A stretch of 39,289 nt of DNA from DAOTZR01 sp034432595 (GCA_034432595.1 DAOUBT010000032.1:1-39289), one strand, 5' to 3'. Positions 24,559-33,961 are shown, counted from the first letter of the stretch. The notes: generated from the letters alone by a model not told the origin. Made by a program: numbers and translations.

Positions 24559-25587
24559 CTACGCTTTCTTCTTGTCCGGGGTTTCGTCCTGCCAGGCCGT
24601 GCCGCTGAGCCAGCCGCCCACCAGCAGGTTTGAGGCCTGTTCTCCCACGCCGGGGATGTGCGGCAGGCGCGGGTCGGATTCCCACACGCGCTCGGAGGCT
24701 TCCAACAGCACCCAGCTCTCGCGTAGCTTGTTCAGGCGCGCGAAAGTCGCTTCGATGGTTTCGGCGTCTTCCTGCGCGAGCGCTTCGCGCAACATCGTGA
24801 GGCGCGCCTGTACTTCATCCAGGGCGCGCAGCAGCGCCGCACGGTTGAGGAAGGCGAGCATCCGCAGCGATTCGGGATCGCCATCCACGGGCGCGGTGGC
24901 CATGGCGAAGGTGCGCCCGGCGGCCTTGCGCGCTTCGATCCAGCCCGGTGTCTCCATCATGCTCTGCGCCAGGGCAGCGGCGGTGAAAGCGGGCAGGGCC
25001 TCGCTATAGATGCGGGTGGCATCGTGTTCGGCGGGGGCCATGAAGTAGGGCGTCGCGCCCAGGGTGCGCGCCAGGTTGACGACTGCCTGCACCGCGCTCG
25101 GATGGTCCTCCGCGCGGGCGGTGATGGCGTAGGTGGCCTTGTGGAACAGGTCCGCGCGGGCCGTGTGCGTGCCGCGCAGCAGCCCCCAGCCCTCAGCCGT
25201 GGGGGCCAGGAAGGGATCCGCGCCTACGAAATAGTTGCCCGCGGGCAGGCTCTCCGCGGCCCAGGCAAGCACAGGCGCTTTGAGCGGGGCCGTATCCGTG
25301 ACGACGACGCCGCCCCGTGCGGGCAGGAGGCGGCCCACATCCTGCAAGACCTGCCGCAGTTCGGCAAGCGGCACGGCCAGGATGACAAGCACGGCCTTAT
25401 CTAACGCCAGGTCGAGCAATGGCTCAACGCGGTCAAGCGCGCCCATTTTGAGCGCCAGCCGCGCCGCTTCGGGCATCCGGTCATGGCCCACCAGTTCCAG
25501 ACGCGCCGCGTCGCGCGATTGTTTTAGCGCCAACCCTATCGAAGTCCCGATACAACCGGTACCAATAATCGCAATGCGTTGTTTCAT
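24559..25587 (-). CDS. Prephenate dehydrogenase-like (TyrA-fold) NAD(P)-dependent oxidoreductase
   Basis: The protein is 342 aa from the ATG at 25587, which has GAGG 6 nt upstream. The N-terminal Rossmann fold has GTGCIGTSIG; a helical C-terminal domain follows. Overall layout and motifs such as HD in APAEHDATRIYSEALP resemble TyrA. However, the segment that is THPMAGTE-like in TyrA reads GADPFLAPTAEG, so the catalytic His is replaced, and the later SHLPH-like segment is YSEALPA. It may act on another substrate than prephenate. It sits 8 nt after an HD-hydrolase gene. Confidence 0.75.
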   Translation of the reverse strand: MKQRIAIIGTGCIGTSIGLALKQSRDAARLELVGHDRMPEAARLALKMGALDRVEPLLDLALDKAVLVILAVPLAELRQVLQDVGRLLPARGGVVVTDTAPLKAPVLAWAAESLPAGNYFVGADPFLAPTAEGWGLLRGTHTARADLFHKATYAITARAEDHPSAVQAVVNLARTLGATPYFMAPAEHDATRIYSEALPAFTAAALAQSMMETPGWIEARKAAGRTFAMATAPVDGDPESLRMLAFLNRAALLRALDEVQARLTMLREALAQEDAETIEATFARLNKLRESWVLLEASERVWESDPRLPHIPGVGEQASNLLVGGWLSGTAWQDETPDKKKA

Positions 25588-25595
25588 GTCCATCC

Positions 25596-26117
25596 TCACG
25601 AAAGATGCTGCCCATCGTCCAGGGCTTGTAAAGCTGCGAGCGCTGTGTCTGCGCCCGCGGGGGCGTGATGGGCGCGCACGAGCGCCACAACGCGCTCCGC
25701 GCTCCCCGCCGCGGCGAGCAAGTCCGCCCCCCAATCCGCGTGGCGCGCGCGGATGACAAAGCCACGTCGCCAGCCGCGCGCTTCGCCCTGCGCCCAACGC
25801 GCGGCGAGGGCGGGAAAGAGCCATTCCACCAGCACCACGGCGACGCGCTCCCACAGGTGGGGGCGCACGCGCGCCTTGCCCACATCGTGCAGCAGCGCCG
25901 CTGTGAGCAGGTCCGCATCCGCCCACCCCTGCGCCGCCAAAGCCTGCGCTAAGGCAATGCCGTGAAGCTGCTCCGCGCGCGGCATCTGGCGAAATAACGC
26001 CAACTCGGATGGCGTCAGGTAGCGCGCCGCATACGCCTCATCCACGGGATGCAGGGAGGCGGTCAGGGTGTGCCAGAATTGCTCCACCCGGTGACGAACG
26101 CGCGCCCGGATTGCCAT
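25596..26117 (-). CDS. HD-domain phosphohydrolase
   Basis: This 173-aa protein has the HD signature: H52, then H77-D78 in LLHDVGK, then a His in RARHADWG and HH in RAHHAPAG. HD proteins cleave phosphate esters of nucleotides or second messengers using metal ions. Start at ATG 26117, 9 nt after the M50 protease stop. The ribosome binding site is weak, so coupling to the upstream gene is likely. Substrate is unknown. Confidence 0.85.
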   Translation of the reverse strand: MAIRARVRHRVEQFWHTLTASLHPVDEAYAARYLTPSELALFRQMPRAEQLHGIALAQALAAQGWADADLLTAALLHDVGKARVRPHLWERVAVVLVEWLFPALAARWAQGEARGWRRGFVIRARHADWGADLLAAAGSAERVVALVRAHHAPAGADTALAALQALDDGQHLS

Positions 26118-26126
26118 CCCCGATCT

Positions 26127-26774
26127 TTATTTTACCCCCAAAATCGCTTGCACGAGAGGTTCCCCTAATGTCTGTATCCACACGCCGACCAGGTCCAGTC
26201 CCAGGGCGGGCAAGATAAAGAGTACGGCTATCAGGATTAAAGGGGCAATGGGCTCCAGCGATTCGATAAAGCGGGCCATCGCCTCAGGGGCCACGCCGGC
26301 CAGAACCCGCCCTCCATCCAGCGGCGGGATGGGCAGCAGGTTGAAGAGCATTAAAGCGAGGTTGAGCGAGATGGCCAGCCAGAGAAAGGTGAAGACCTTC
26401 TCTGATAGATTGGAGGGTAACAGGAATACCAGTCCCAGGCGGATGGGCAAGGCCCAGATCAGGGCCTGTATGAAGTTGGAAAGTGGCCCGGCCAACGCGG
26501 AAAGCGCAAAACCCATGCGTGGATTGGGCGCTTTCCGCATCAGGTAGGGGTTGACCAGCGCCGGACGCCCCCAGCCAAAACCGCTGAACAGGATGAGCAG
26601 CGAACCGAGCGGGTCAAGGTGCATGAAAGGATTGATGGAAAGTCGCCCCTGCAGCCGCGGTGTGTCGTCTCCCAACAGGTAAGCCATATAACCGTGTGCC
26701 CATTCGTGAATCGGAATCCCCAGGAACAGCACGATTAAGCGCGCTGTCAGGGTTAAGGGATCAAGGTTAAACAT
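26127..26774 (-). CDS. M50-family (site-2 protease-like) membrane metalloprotease
   Basis: The protein is 215 aa from the ATG at 26774. The zinc motif is H23-E-W-A-H27 in the first membrane helix. The third ligand Asp is in NLLPIPPLDGG. It has the short Rce1-free form of S2P/Rip-like proteases, without PDZ domain. Such enzymes cut within the membrane, often to release regulators. It heads the series with the HD, TyrA-like, GT4 and priA genes. Confidence 0.92.
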   Translation of the reverse strand: MFNLDPLTLTARLIVLFLGIPIHEWAHGYMAYLLGDDTPRLQGRLSINPFMHLDPLGSLLILFSGFGWGRPALVNPYLMRKAPNPRMGFALSALAGPLSNFIQALIWALPIRLGLVFLLPSNLSEKVFTFLWLAISLNLALMLFNLLPIPPLDGGRVLAGVAPEAMARFIESLEPIAPLILIAVLFILPALGLDLVGVWIQTLGEPLVQAILGVK

Positions 26775-26831
26775 GTTTTCTCTCTCTTTCCAGGCCTGAA
26801 GCCTATAGATTGTCACAAAAAGAAAGATACC

Positions 26832-26865
26832 TTATCACTTGATAAATCTGGAAAGCATTATAGCA
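26832..26865 (-). promoter_or_regulatory. Extended -10 promoter and palindrome upstream of the M50 gene
   Basis: On the minus strand TGC-TATAAT (TATAAT at 26857-26862) is followed just past the start site by the perfect inverted repeat TTATCA-CT-TGATAA (26832-26845). Its place over the start of the transcript fits an operator. Binding protein unknown. Confidence 0.5.
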
Positions 26866-27034
26866 TAGAGAGGAGAATGGAGAATTAAGGTAACTGCTCA
26901 GGATCCCGTGGCCGTTTTTCGGTGGACACCGCTGGCATGGACCATGCATCAACGACGCGCCGGTTATCCTTAACCACGGGCGGGCAGTTCCAGCGACTTG
27001 GCGAATCGCTAACATGTCATGTCAGGAGTCAAGC

Positions 27035-27319
27035 ATGGGTTTACGTCGAGAAGAGGTCATTCACATCGCCGATCTGGCGCATCTGGAGTTAAGTGAAGCA
27101 GAGATTGAACGGTTTCAAGAGCAACTTTCCGCGATTTTAGATTACGCGGCGCGAATTCAGGCCCTGAATACCGAGGCCATTCCGCCGACGGCTTCGGTCC
27201 TTCCCCTGACCACGGTGTTGCGCGAGGATGAGGTGCAACCCTCCATGCCGCGCGAGGAGGCGTTGCGCAACGCCCCCGAAAGTTTGCAAGATTGTTTCGC
27301 CATTCCTCCGCTGCGCTGA
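27035..27319 (+). CDS. gatC: Asp/Glu-tRNA amidotransferase subunit C
   Basis: This 94-aa stabilising subunit of GatCAB wraps around GatA and GatB. It shows the family pattern VIHIADLAHLELSEAE and the C-terminal LREDEVQPS. The ATG at 27035 has AGGAG upstream; the longer frame from 27014 is unsupported. The stop is followed 7 nt later by gatA. Confidence 0.94.
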   Translation: MGLRREEVIHIADLAHLELSEAEIERFQEQLSAILDYAARIQALNTEAIPPTASVLPLTTVLREDEVQPSMPREEALRNAPESLQDCFAIPPLR

Positions 27320-27326
27320 GGTGCCC

Positions 27327-28799
27327 ATGTCCAGCCTGCCCGATTTGACCATCCACGAAGCTTTGGCCCTGCTGGATAAGGGCGATATCAGCAGCGTCGA
27401 GTTGACGCAGGCCGTGTTGGATCGCATTGCCGCCTTCGATGGCGAGTTGCGCGCCTATCTCACCGTCACCGCTGAGCTGGCTTTAGCGCAGGCGCGGGAG
27501 GCGGACGCGCGCCGTGCGCGGGGCGAGACGGCGCCGCTGCTCGGTATTCCCCTGGCCATCAAGGACAACATCTCGATCGCAGGGCTGCCCCTCACTGCCG
27601 GGTCCCGCATCCTGCAAGGGTATACCGCCCCCTTTAACGCCACGGTGATGGAGCGCCTTATCGCTGCGGGTGCGGTTATCGTGGGCAAGACCAACCTGGA
27701 TGAGTTTGCGATGGGGTCGAGCACGGAAAACTCGGCCTTCTTCACCACGCACAACCCCTGGGACCTGACGCGCGTGCCCGGCGGTTCGAGTGGCGGCACG
27801 GCAGCGGCGGTGGCGGCGGGGCTGGCCTTAGGCGGCCTGGGCACGGATACCGGTGGCTCGGTGCGTCAACCGGCTGCGCTGTGCAATATCGTCGGCTTGC
27901 GCCCCACGTATGGACGCTGTTCCCGTTACGGGTTGGTGGCTTTCGCTTCTTCGCTGGATCAGCCCGGCCCGATGACGCGCGACGTGCACGATGCGGCGTT
28001 GCTGCTGCGCATCATGGCAGGACGTGACCCGCACGACGCCACCAGCCTGCCGCAGCCCGTGCCGGATTACGTCGCAGCGCTCCAACCGGAGGTGCGCGGC
28101 CTGCGCGTGGGTGTGCCGCGCGAGTATTTCGTAAGCGGATTGCAGCCCGCGGTGGAGCAGGCAGTGCGCGCCGCGCTCAAGCAGTTGGAGGCCATGGGCG
28201 CGGAGCTGATCGAGGTGAGTCTGCCCCACATGGACGCTTCCCTGCCGGTCTATTACCTGCTCGCGCCGGCGGAGTGCAGCGCCAATCTGGCGCGTTATGA
28301 CGGCGCACGGTACGGCTTCCGCGCGCCGCTGCAGCCGGGTGAACATTACGAGGAGGCTTATGCGCGCACGCGCGGGCAAGGGTTCGGCGCGGAGGTGAAG
28401 CGGCGCATCATGCTGGGGACCTACGCCCTCAGCGCGGGCTACTACGATGCCTACTACCGCAAGGCGCAACAGGTGCGCACGCTCATCAAGGGCGATTTCG
28501 ATGCGGCGTTTGAACAGGTGGATGTGCTGGTTGGCCCCACATCGCCGGTAACCGCGTTCCGCATCGGCGAGCGCGCCGACGATCCGCTGCAGATGTACCT
28601 GGCGGATATTTTCACGCTGGCGCAGGCGCTGGCCGGCATCCCGGCGGTGAGCGTGCCGTGCGGGTTTGATGAGCAGGGGCTGCCGATTGGCTTGCAGTTC
28701 GCCGCGCCCGCGCTGGAGGAGGCGCGCATGTTGCGGGCGGCTTACGCCTATGAACAGGCAACAGGCTGGTATCGGCAGCGTCCGCCGCTGGTACAATGA
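27327..28799 (+). CDS. gatA: Asp/Glu-tRNA amidotransferase subunit A
   Basis: This 490-aa amidase-signature enzyme frees ammonia from glutamine and channels it to GatB. The Ser-cis-Ser-Lys triad is present: K79 (AIKDNIS), S154 (GGSSGG) and S178 (DTGGSVRQPA), at the family positions. The ATG at 27327 has GAGG close upstream. With tRNA-Gln at 11065 and no GlnRS in the window, the complex probably makes Gln-tRNA-Gln from Glu-tRNA-Gln. Confidence 0.97.
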   Translation: MSSLPDLTIHEALALLDKGDISSVELTQAVLDRIAAFDGELRAYLTVTAELALAQAREADARRARGETAPLLGIPLAIKDNISIAGLPLTAGSRILQGYTAPFNATVMERLIAAGAVIVGKTNLDEFAMGSSTENSAFFTTHNPWDLTRVPGGSSGGTAAAVAAGLALGGLGTDTGGSVRQPAALCNIVGLRPTYGRCSRYGLVAFASSLDQPGPMTRDVHDAALLLRIMAGRDPHDATSLPQPVPDYVAALQPEVRGLRVGVPREYFVSGLQPAVEQAVRAALKQLEAMGAELIEVSLPHMDASLPVYYLLAPAECSANLARYDGARYGFRAPLQPGEHYEEAYARTRGQGFGAEVKRRIMLGTYALSAGYYDAYYRKAQQVRTLIKGDFDAAFEQVDVLVGPTSPVTAFRIGERADDPLQMYLADIFTLAQALAGIPAVSVPCGFDEQGLPIGLQFAAPALEEARMLRAAYAYEQATGWYRQRPPLVQ

Positions 28800-28826
28800 T
28801 GTCACGGCGCTCTGGAAGCCGTGACA
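28800..28826 (+). other. Hairpin after gatA
   Basis: TGTCACGGC and GCCGTGACA form a 9-bp stem with a 9-nt loop directly after the gatA stop. No T-run follows, so it is at most a weak terminator. Confidence 0.4.
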
Positions 28827-28905
28827 CAGGCTTCTGAGCGCCATCGTTGACTCAACTCAGGGTCTCACGTTCTGCGCTTGTTTATCTTGTAGGAGCGAGG
28901 TCGAA

Positions 28906-29895
28906 ATGAAACTGGTCATCCCCATGGCTGGCTATGGGACGCGCATGCGTCCCCACACCTGGACGCGCCCCAAGCCGCTGCTGCCTTTAGCGGGCAAGCC
29001 GGTGCTGGCGCACATTCTGGATCGTTTCGAGAAGCTGCCCATCACGGAGTACGTCTTCATCGTGGGCTGGCTGGGCGATCAGGTGGCAAGCTGGATGCAG
29101 AGCTACACGCAACGCCCGACGCATTTCGTTGAGCAGAAGGAGCTTATCGGGCAGGCCCATGCCATCTGGCTGGCGCGCGAATACCTGCAAGGGCCGCTGC
29201 TGCTCATGTTCGTGGATACGCTCTTCGACGGCGCGGACTTCAGCCATCTGGACGACCCGGCGCTGAGCGGCGGCATCATCTACACCAAGGAGGTCGAGGA
29301 CCCGCGTCGCTTTGGCGTGGTCGAAGTGGGGCCGGAAGGTTACGCCACGCGCCTCATCGAAAAGCCCGCCACGACGGAAAACAAGCAGACGCTCATCGGC
29401 CTGTACTACTTCCGCGATGGGGAGGCGCTGGTCGCCGCCTGCGCTGAATTGATGGAGCGCCGCTTACAGACGAAAGGCGAGTATTATCTTGCGGACGCCA
29501 TCACCCTGATGATTCAACAGGGCGCGCGCTTTGCCGTGCGACCGGTGGCGGTGTGGCAGGACACGGGCAAGCCCGAAACGACCTTCGAGACCCATCGCTA
29601 TCTGCTGGAGCATGGGCACGATAACAGCCTTTACGCGGTGCGGCCTGGCGTGGCCATTATCCCGCCCGCTTACATTGACCCCACAGCGACCATCGAGCGC
29701 TCCGTCATCGGGCCGTATGTTTCGATTCACGCGGGCGCGGTGGTGCGCGATAGCGTGGTGCGCGACAGCGTGATTGATGAGCGTGCCCACGTCGAGGCGG
29801 CGTTGCTGGAAACGTCCCTGGTGGGCCGCGAGGCGCAGGTGACGGGGCACTTTCAGGCTATGAACATCGGCGATTCGTCCGTGATTGAGGCGTAA
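28906..29895 (+). CDS. Sugar-1-phosphate nucleotidyltransferase
   Basis: This 329-aa protein joins a sugar 1-phosphate to an NTP to make an NDP-sugar. The N-terminal catalytic domain has the signature GYGTRMRPHTWTRPKP with the substrate-binding Lys of PLLPLAGKP. The C-terminal part has hexapeptide-like repeats (IGPYVSIHAGAVVRDS), a left-handed beta-helix. This build fits RfbA-like dTDP/UDP-glucose pyrophosphorylases of the long type. The exact sugar cannot be told. It lies between gatA and gatB with no functional link seen. Confidence 0.88.
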   Translation: MKLVIPMAGYGTRMRPHTWTRPKPLLPLAGKPVLAHILDRFEKLPITEYVFIVGWLGDQVASWMQSYTQRPTHFVEQKELIGQAHAIWLAREYLQGPLLLMFVDTLFDGADFSHLDDPALSGGIIYTKEVEDPRRFGVVEVGPEGYATRLIEKPATTENKQTLIGLYYFRDGEALVAACAELMERRLQTKGEYYLADAITLMIQQGARFAVRPVAVWQDTGKPETTFETHRYLLEHGHDNSLYAVRPGVAIIPPAYIDPTATIERSVIGPYVSIHAGAVVRDSVVRDSVIDERAHVEAALLETSLVGREAQVTGHFQAMNIGDSSVIEA

Positions 29896-29959
29896 GGAAA
29901 CGTAGCCGCAGGGTTGCCTTTCACAATTTCATTCCTATTACCAAAGGTCAGGAGGAAAC

Positions 29960-31132
29960 ATGAATCCACCTCGCACGTATGCGTCTGAGCGCGTTCAGGC
30001 GATTCCGCCTTCAGCGATTCGACGGTTTTTCGACATTGCAGCGACGATGCAGGATGTCATCAGCCTGGGCATCGGTGAACCCGACTTCGACACGCCGCAG
30101 CCGATTGTGCGCGCCGGCATTGAGGCTTTAGAGCAGGGAGCCACCCACTACACGTCCAACTCCGGCCTGCTGGAGCTGCGCCGCGCCATCGCCGACCACA
30201 TGGACCGGCTTTACGGGCAGACCTACAATCCGGCCAGTGAGGTGTTGATTACCGTCGGCGTCTCGGAGGCGCTTTTCCTCGCCATGGCCGGGTTGCTTGA
30301 CCCCGGCGATGAAATCATCATTCCGGAGCCATCCTTTGTCTCCTACGTCCCCACGGCGCTGTTGATTGGGGCCAAACCGGTGCTGGTGCCCACCTACGCC
30401 GAGGATGGCTTTCAGGTGCGACCGGAGACGATTGAAGCGGCGATTACCGAAAGGACTAAGGCGCTGCTCATCGCTTCGCCCAACAATCCCACCGGCACGG
30501 TGATGAGCCGCGAGCGCCTGAACGAAATTGCCGCTATCGCCAAGAAGCACGATCTCATCGTCATTTCGGATGAGATTTACGACCGGTTGGTGTACGGGGT
30601 CGAGCACACCTGCTTTGCCAGCCTGCCGGGGATGTACCAGCGCACGGTTGTGTTGCAGGGCTTTTCCAAGGCCTACGCCATGACCGGGTGGCGTATCGGC
30701 TACATCCTGGGGCCGGGTGAAATCGTGGGCGAGATGCGCAAAATCCATCAGTATCTCATCATGTCCGCGCCGACGGTGGCGCAATGGGCGGCGCTGAAAG
30801 CGTTGGAAAGCGGTGAACCTTACGTGCAAGAGATGCGCGCGGAATATGATCGCCGCCGCAAACTGATGGTGACGCGCCTCAACGCCATGGGCCTGAGCTG
30901 CGTCGAGCCGCAGGGCGCGTTCTACGTCTTCCCCTGCGTCAAGAACACCGGCATGGACGATAACACCTTCGCCGAGAAGCTGTTGGCGGAAGAGAAAGTG
31001 GCCGTCATTCCGGGCCGCGGTTTTGGACCGAGCGGCATGGGCTATGTGCGCATGTCCTACGCTACGGCTTACGAAAAGCTCGAAGTCGCGTTGGACCGCA
31101 TCGAAGCGTTCGTGAACCGGCATCGGGGATAG
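29960..31132 (+). CDS. PLP-dependent aminotransferase, class I
   Basis: This 390-aa fold-type I aminotransferase has SPNNPTGTV and the PLP lysine in GFSKAYAMTGWRIGY. Arg in the C-terminal VRMSYA binds the substrate carboxylate. It is closest in pattern to aspartate/aromatic aminotransferases of subgroup I-gamma. AGGAGG precedes the ATG. It probably swaps amino groups with glutamate, which fits the glutamate dehydrogenase gene at 32661. Specificity is not readable. Confidence 0.92.
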   Translation: MNPPRTYASERVQAIPPSAIRRFFDIAATMQDVISLGIGEPDFDTPQPIVRAGIEALEQGATHYTSNSGLLELRRAIADHMDRLYGQTYNPASEVLITVGVSEALFLAMAGLLDPGDEIIIPEPSFVSYVPTALLIGAKPVLVPTYAEDGFQVRPETIEAAITERTKALLIASPNNPTGTVMSRERLNEIAAIAKKHDLIVISDEIYDRLVYGVEHTCFASLPGMYQRTVVLQGFSKAYAMTGWRIGYILGPGEIVGEMRKIHQYLIMSAPTVAQWAALKALESGEPYVQEMRAEYDRRRKLMVTRLNAMGLSCVEPQGAFYVFPCVKNTGMDDNTFAEKLLAEEKVAVIPGRGFGPSGMGYVRMSYATAYEKLEVALDRIEAFVNRHRG

Positions 31133-31168
31133 GGGAGAAAAAGTTAACGATAGAGGATGGGACACAGG

Positions 31169-32626
31169 ATGGAATACGAAGCTGTTATTGGTTTGGAAGT
31201 CCACGCGCAGGCGCACACCCGCTCCAAAATGTACTGCGGGTGTCAGGTGGTGGAGGATGTAGGAACCCTGCCGCCCAACACCTACGTGTGCCCGGTCTGC
31301 CTGGCCTTGCCGGGGACGTTGCCCGTTGTCAACCGTCACGCGGTGGAGTTGGGGATGCTCACGGCCCTGGCGCTCAACTGCACCGTCCACGAGACAAGCG
31401 TCTTTTCGCGCAAATCCTACTTCTACCCCGACCTGCCGAAGGGCTACCAGATTTCGCAATACGACCTGCCGCTTTCGACCGGCGGCTGGATTGAGATTGA
31501 AGTGAACGGCGAAATCAAGCGCATCGGCATCACCCGCGTCCACCTGGAAGAGGATACCGCCAAGATTTACCACATGAGTACCAAAGCGCTGGTGGACTTC
31601 AACCGCGCCGGCGTGCCGCTGCTGGAAATCGTGAGCGAGCCGGACATGCGCAGCGTGGACGAGGTCCGCGCCTATGCCACGGCTCTGCACGACATCCTGG
31701 TGTACCTCGGCATCAACAGCGGCGACATGGAAAAGGGTGTCATGCGCTTCGAGGCCAACGTCAGCGTGCGCCCGAAGGGCGAAACGAAGCTCGGCACGCG
31801 CACCGAAATCAAAAACCTCAACTCCTTCCGCGCCCTCACGCGCGCCGTGGAATACGAAATCGCGCGTCAAATCCGCGTGCTCGAATCCGGCGGCACGATT
31901 GTGCAGCAGACCATGGGATGGAACGAAGAACGCGGCGAGACCTATCCGCAGCGCAGCAAGGAACATGCTCACGATTACCGCTACTTCCCGGAGCCGGACA
32001 TTCCGCCGCTGGTCATTGATCCGGCGTGGATCGAGGAAGTCCGCGCGCGCCTGCCGGAGCTGCCCCTGGCGAAAAAGCGGCGCTTCATGGCGGAGTACGG
32101 CATCCGCGCCTACGAAGCCGAGCTGCTCGTTGCCGACCGTGCCGTAGCGGACTACTTCGAGCGTGGCGCGCGGCTTGCCGTGGCGCAGGGCATCGCCGGG
32201 CAGGACGTGGCGAACTGGGTCACGGGCGAGATTTTCCGCCTCTTCAACGAGGAAGGCCTCACTCTGGCCACGCTCAAAATTACCCCGGAGATGCTGGTGG
32301 CCCTGCTCAAGCTTCGTCAGGAGGGTGTCTTAAGCAGCACGGCGGCCAAAACCGTTTTAGAGGAGATGGCCCGCAGCGGGGAAGCGCCGCAAACCGTGGT
32401 GGAGCGGCTCGGTCTGGCGCAGGTCTCGGACCGGGACGCGCTGCGTCGCATTGTGGAAGAGGTCGTGGCAGCCAATCCCAAACAGGTGCAGCAATACCTC
32501 GAAGGCAAAGCCGCGGTCATGGGCTGGTTTGTGGGGCAGGTGATGAAGGCCTCACGAGGCAAGGCCAATCCGGCGCAGGTACAGGACTTACTCAAGCAGG
32601 TTCTGGAGCAGCAGCGCTCCGGTTAG
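31169..32626 (+). CDS. gatB: Asp/Glu-tRNA amidotransferase subunit B
   Basis: The protein is 485 aa from the ATG at 31169 (MEYEAVIGLEVHAQ, the usual GatB start); ATG 31157 is an alternative. GatB binds the mischarged tRNA, phosphorylates the side chain and amidates it. Zinc-site cysteines are in YCGCQ and CPVCLALPG, and the C-terminal YqeY-like helical domain is present. It is split from gatCA by a nucleotidyltransferase and an aminotransferase gene on the same strand. Confidence 0.96.
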   Translation: MEYEAVIGLEVHAQAHTRSKMYCGCQVVEDVGTLPPNTYVCPVCLALPGTLPVVNRHAVELGMLTALALNCTVHETSVFSRKSYFYPDLPKGYQISQYDLPLSTGGWIEIEVNGEIKRIGITRVHLEEDTAKIYHMSTKALVDFNRAGVPLLEIVSEPDMRSVDEVRAYATALHDILVYLGINSGDMEKGVMRFEANVSVRPKGETKLGTRTEIKNLNSFRALTRAVEYEIARQIRVLESGGTIVQQTMGWNEERGETYPQRSKEHAHDYRYFPEPDIPPLVIDPAWIEEVRARLPELPLAKKRRFMAEYGIRAYEAELLVADRAVADYFERGARLAVAQGIAGQDVANWVTGEIFRLFNEEGLTLATLKITPEMLVALLKLRQEGVLSSTAAKTVLEEMARSGEAPQTVVERLGLAQVSDRDALRRIVEEVVAANPKQVQQYLEGKAAVMGWFVGQVMKASRGKANPAQVQDLLKQVLEQQRSG

Positions 32627-32660
32627 TTTTCATAATCCCAATTCCCAAAGGAGGAACTCG

Positions 32661-33944
32661 ATGAGTGAACTGAATCCGTTTGAACTGGCTCAGGCCCAAT
32701 TCGATCACGTCGCTGAGATGATGGGGCTGGAAGAGTCGGTACGGCAGATGCTGCGCTGGCCGATGCGCGAATTCCGCTTCCAGCTCCCCGTCCGCATGGA
32801 CGATGGCTCGGTCAAGGTGTTCTTTGGTTTCCGCGTTCAGCATAACGATGCGCGCGGTCCGGCCAAGGGCGGCATTCGCTTCCACCCCAAAGAGACGTTG
32901 GACACGGTGCGCGCTCTGGCGACCTGGATGACCTGGAAGACCGCCGTGGCCGACATCCCCTTAGGCGGTGGTAAGGGTGGTGTTATCGTGGACCCGGCTG
33001 CGCTTTCCGACGGCGAGAAGCAGCGCCTGTGCCGCGAATGGGTGGACGCCATCTGGAAGAACCTCGGCCCGCGCAACGACGTGCCCGCGCCGGATGTGGG
33101 TACCACGCCTCAGATGATGGGCTGGATGATGGATGAGTACTCCAAGCTGGTGGGCGCCTACACGCCGGGCGTGATCACGGGCAAACCGGTGGGCGGTGGT
33201 GGTTCCCTGGGCCGCACTGAGGCGACGGGCTTCGGCGTTGTGGTCACCATCCGCGAAGCGCTCAAGCACCTCAAGATAGACCCGGAAAAGACGGTGGCTG
33301 CCGTGCAGGGCTTCGGCAACGTCGGTCAGTACGCGGCCATCAACTACATCAAGCTGCTCAAAGGCAAGGTGCTGTGCGTTTCCTGCTGGGATCGTTACGA
33401 CAAGCGCAGCTACACCTTTACCAAGGCCGATGGGATTGATCCCTTCTTCTTGCAGAGCATCACGGATCAGTACGGCACGATTGACAAGGCCGCCGCGGAG
33501 CGCGCCGGCTACGTCATCGAGGACGGCGACGCCTGGTTGAGCAAGGATGTGGACGTGCTCATCCCCGCCGCGATTGAGGGCGTCATCACCGGCGAGAACG
33601 TGGGCCGCATCAGCGAGCGCGTCAAGGTGGTCGCCGAAGGCGCGAACGGCCCGGTCACCCTGGAGGCGGATGAGGAATTCAAGAAGCGCGGCATCTTCGA
33701 CATCCCCGACTTCCTGTGCAACGCCGGTGGCGTGACCTGCTCCTACTTCGAGCAGGTGCAGAACGACATGAACTACTACTGGAGCGAGGCCGAGGTCCTG
33801 GAAAAGCTGGACTTCAAGATGACCAACGCTTTCCAGGGTGTGCTGGCCACGGCGCTTGAGCACGATTTGTACATGCGCGATGCGGCTTACTGGATTGCCG
33901 TGCGCCGTGTCGAGAAGGCCATGCGCCTGCGCGGTTGGGTCTAA
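32661..33944 (+). CDS. gdhA: Glutamate dehydrogenase (Glu/Leu/Phe/Val family)
   Basis: This 427-aa hexameric-type enzyme interconverts glutamate and 2-oxoglutarate plus ammonia with NAD(P). Signatures are GPAKGGIRFHP, PLGGGKGGV with the catalytic Lys, PAPDVGTTPQMM, and the Rossmann motif GFGNVGQYAA. Strong AGGAGG precedes the ATG. Coenzyme preference is not certain. Confidence 0.95.
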   Translation: MSELNPFELAQAQFDHVAEMMGLEESVRQMLRWPMREFRFQLPVRMDDGSVKVFFGFRVQHNDARGPAKGGIRFHPKETLDTVRALATWMTWKTAVADIPLGGGKGGVIVDPAALSDGEKQRLCREWVDAIWKNLGPRNDVPAPDVGTTPQMMGWMMDEYSKLVGAYTPGVITGKPVGGGGSLGRTEATGFGVVVTIREALKHLKIDPEKTVAAVQGFGNVGQYAAINYIKLLKGKVLCVSCWDRYDKRSYTFTKADGIDPFFLQSITDQYGTIDKAAAERAGYVIEDGDAWLSKDVDVLIPAAIEGVITGENVGRISERVKVVAEGANGPVTLEADEEFKKRGIFDIPDFLCNAGGVTCSYFEQVQNDMNYYWSEAEVLEKLDFKMTNAFQGVLATALEHDLYMRDAAYWIAVRRVEKAMRLRGWV

Positions 33945-33961
33945 ATCAGCTCTATGCCGTA

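Noticed and set aside
30128..31972. 614-aa frame on the minus strand
   Set aside because: It is antisense to the aminotransferase and gatB genes, whose family motifs are clear; high GC leaves long shadow frames.
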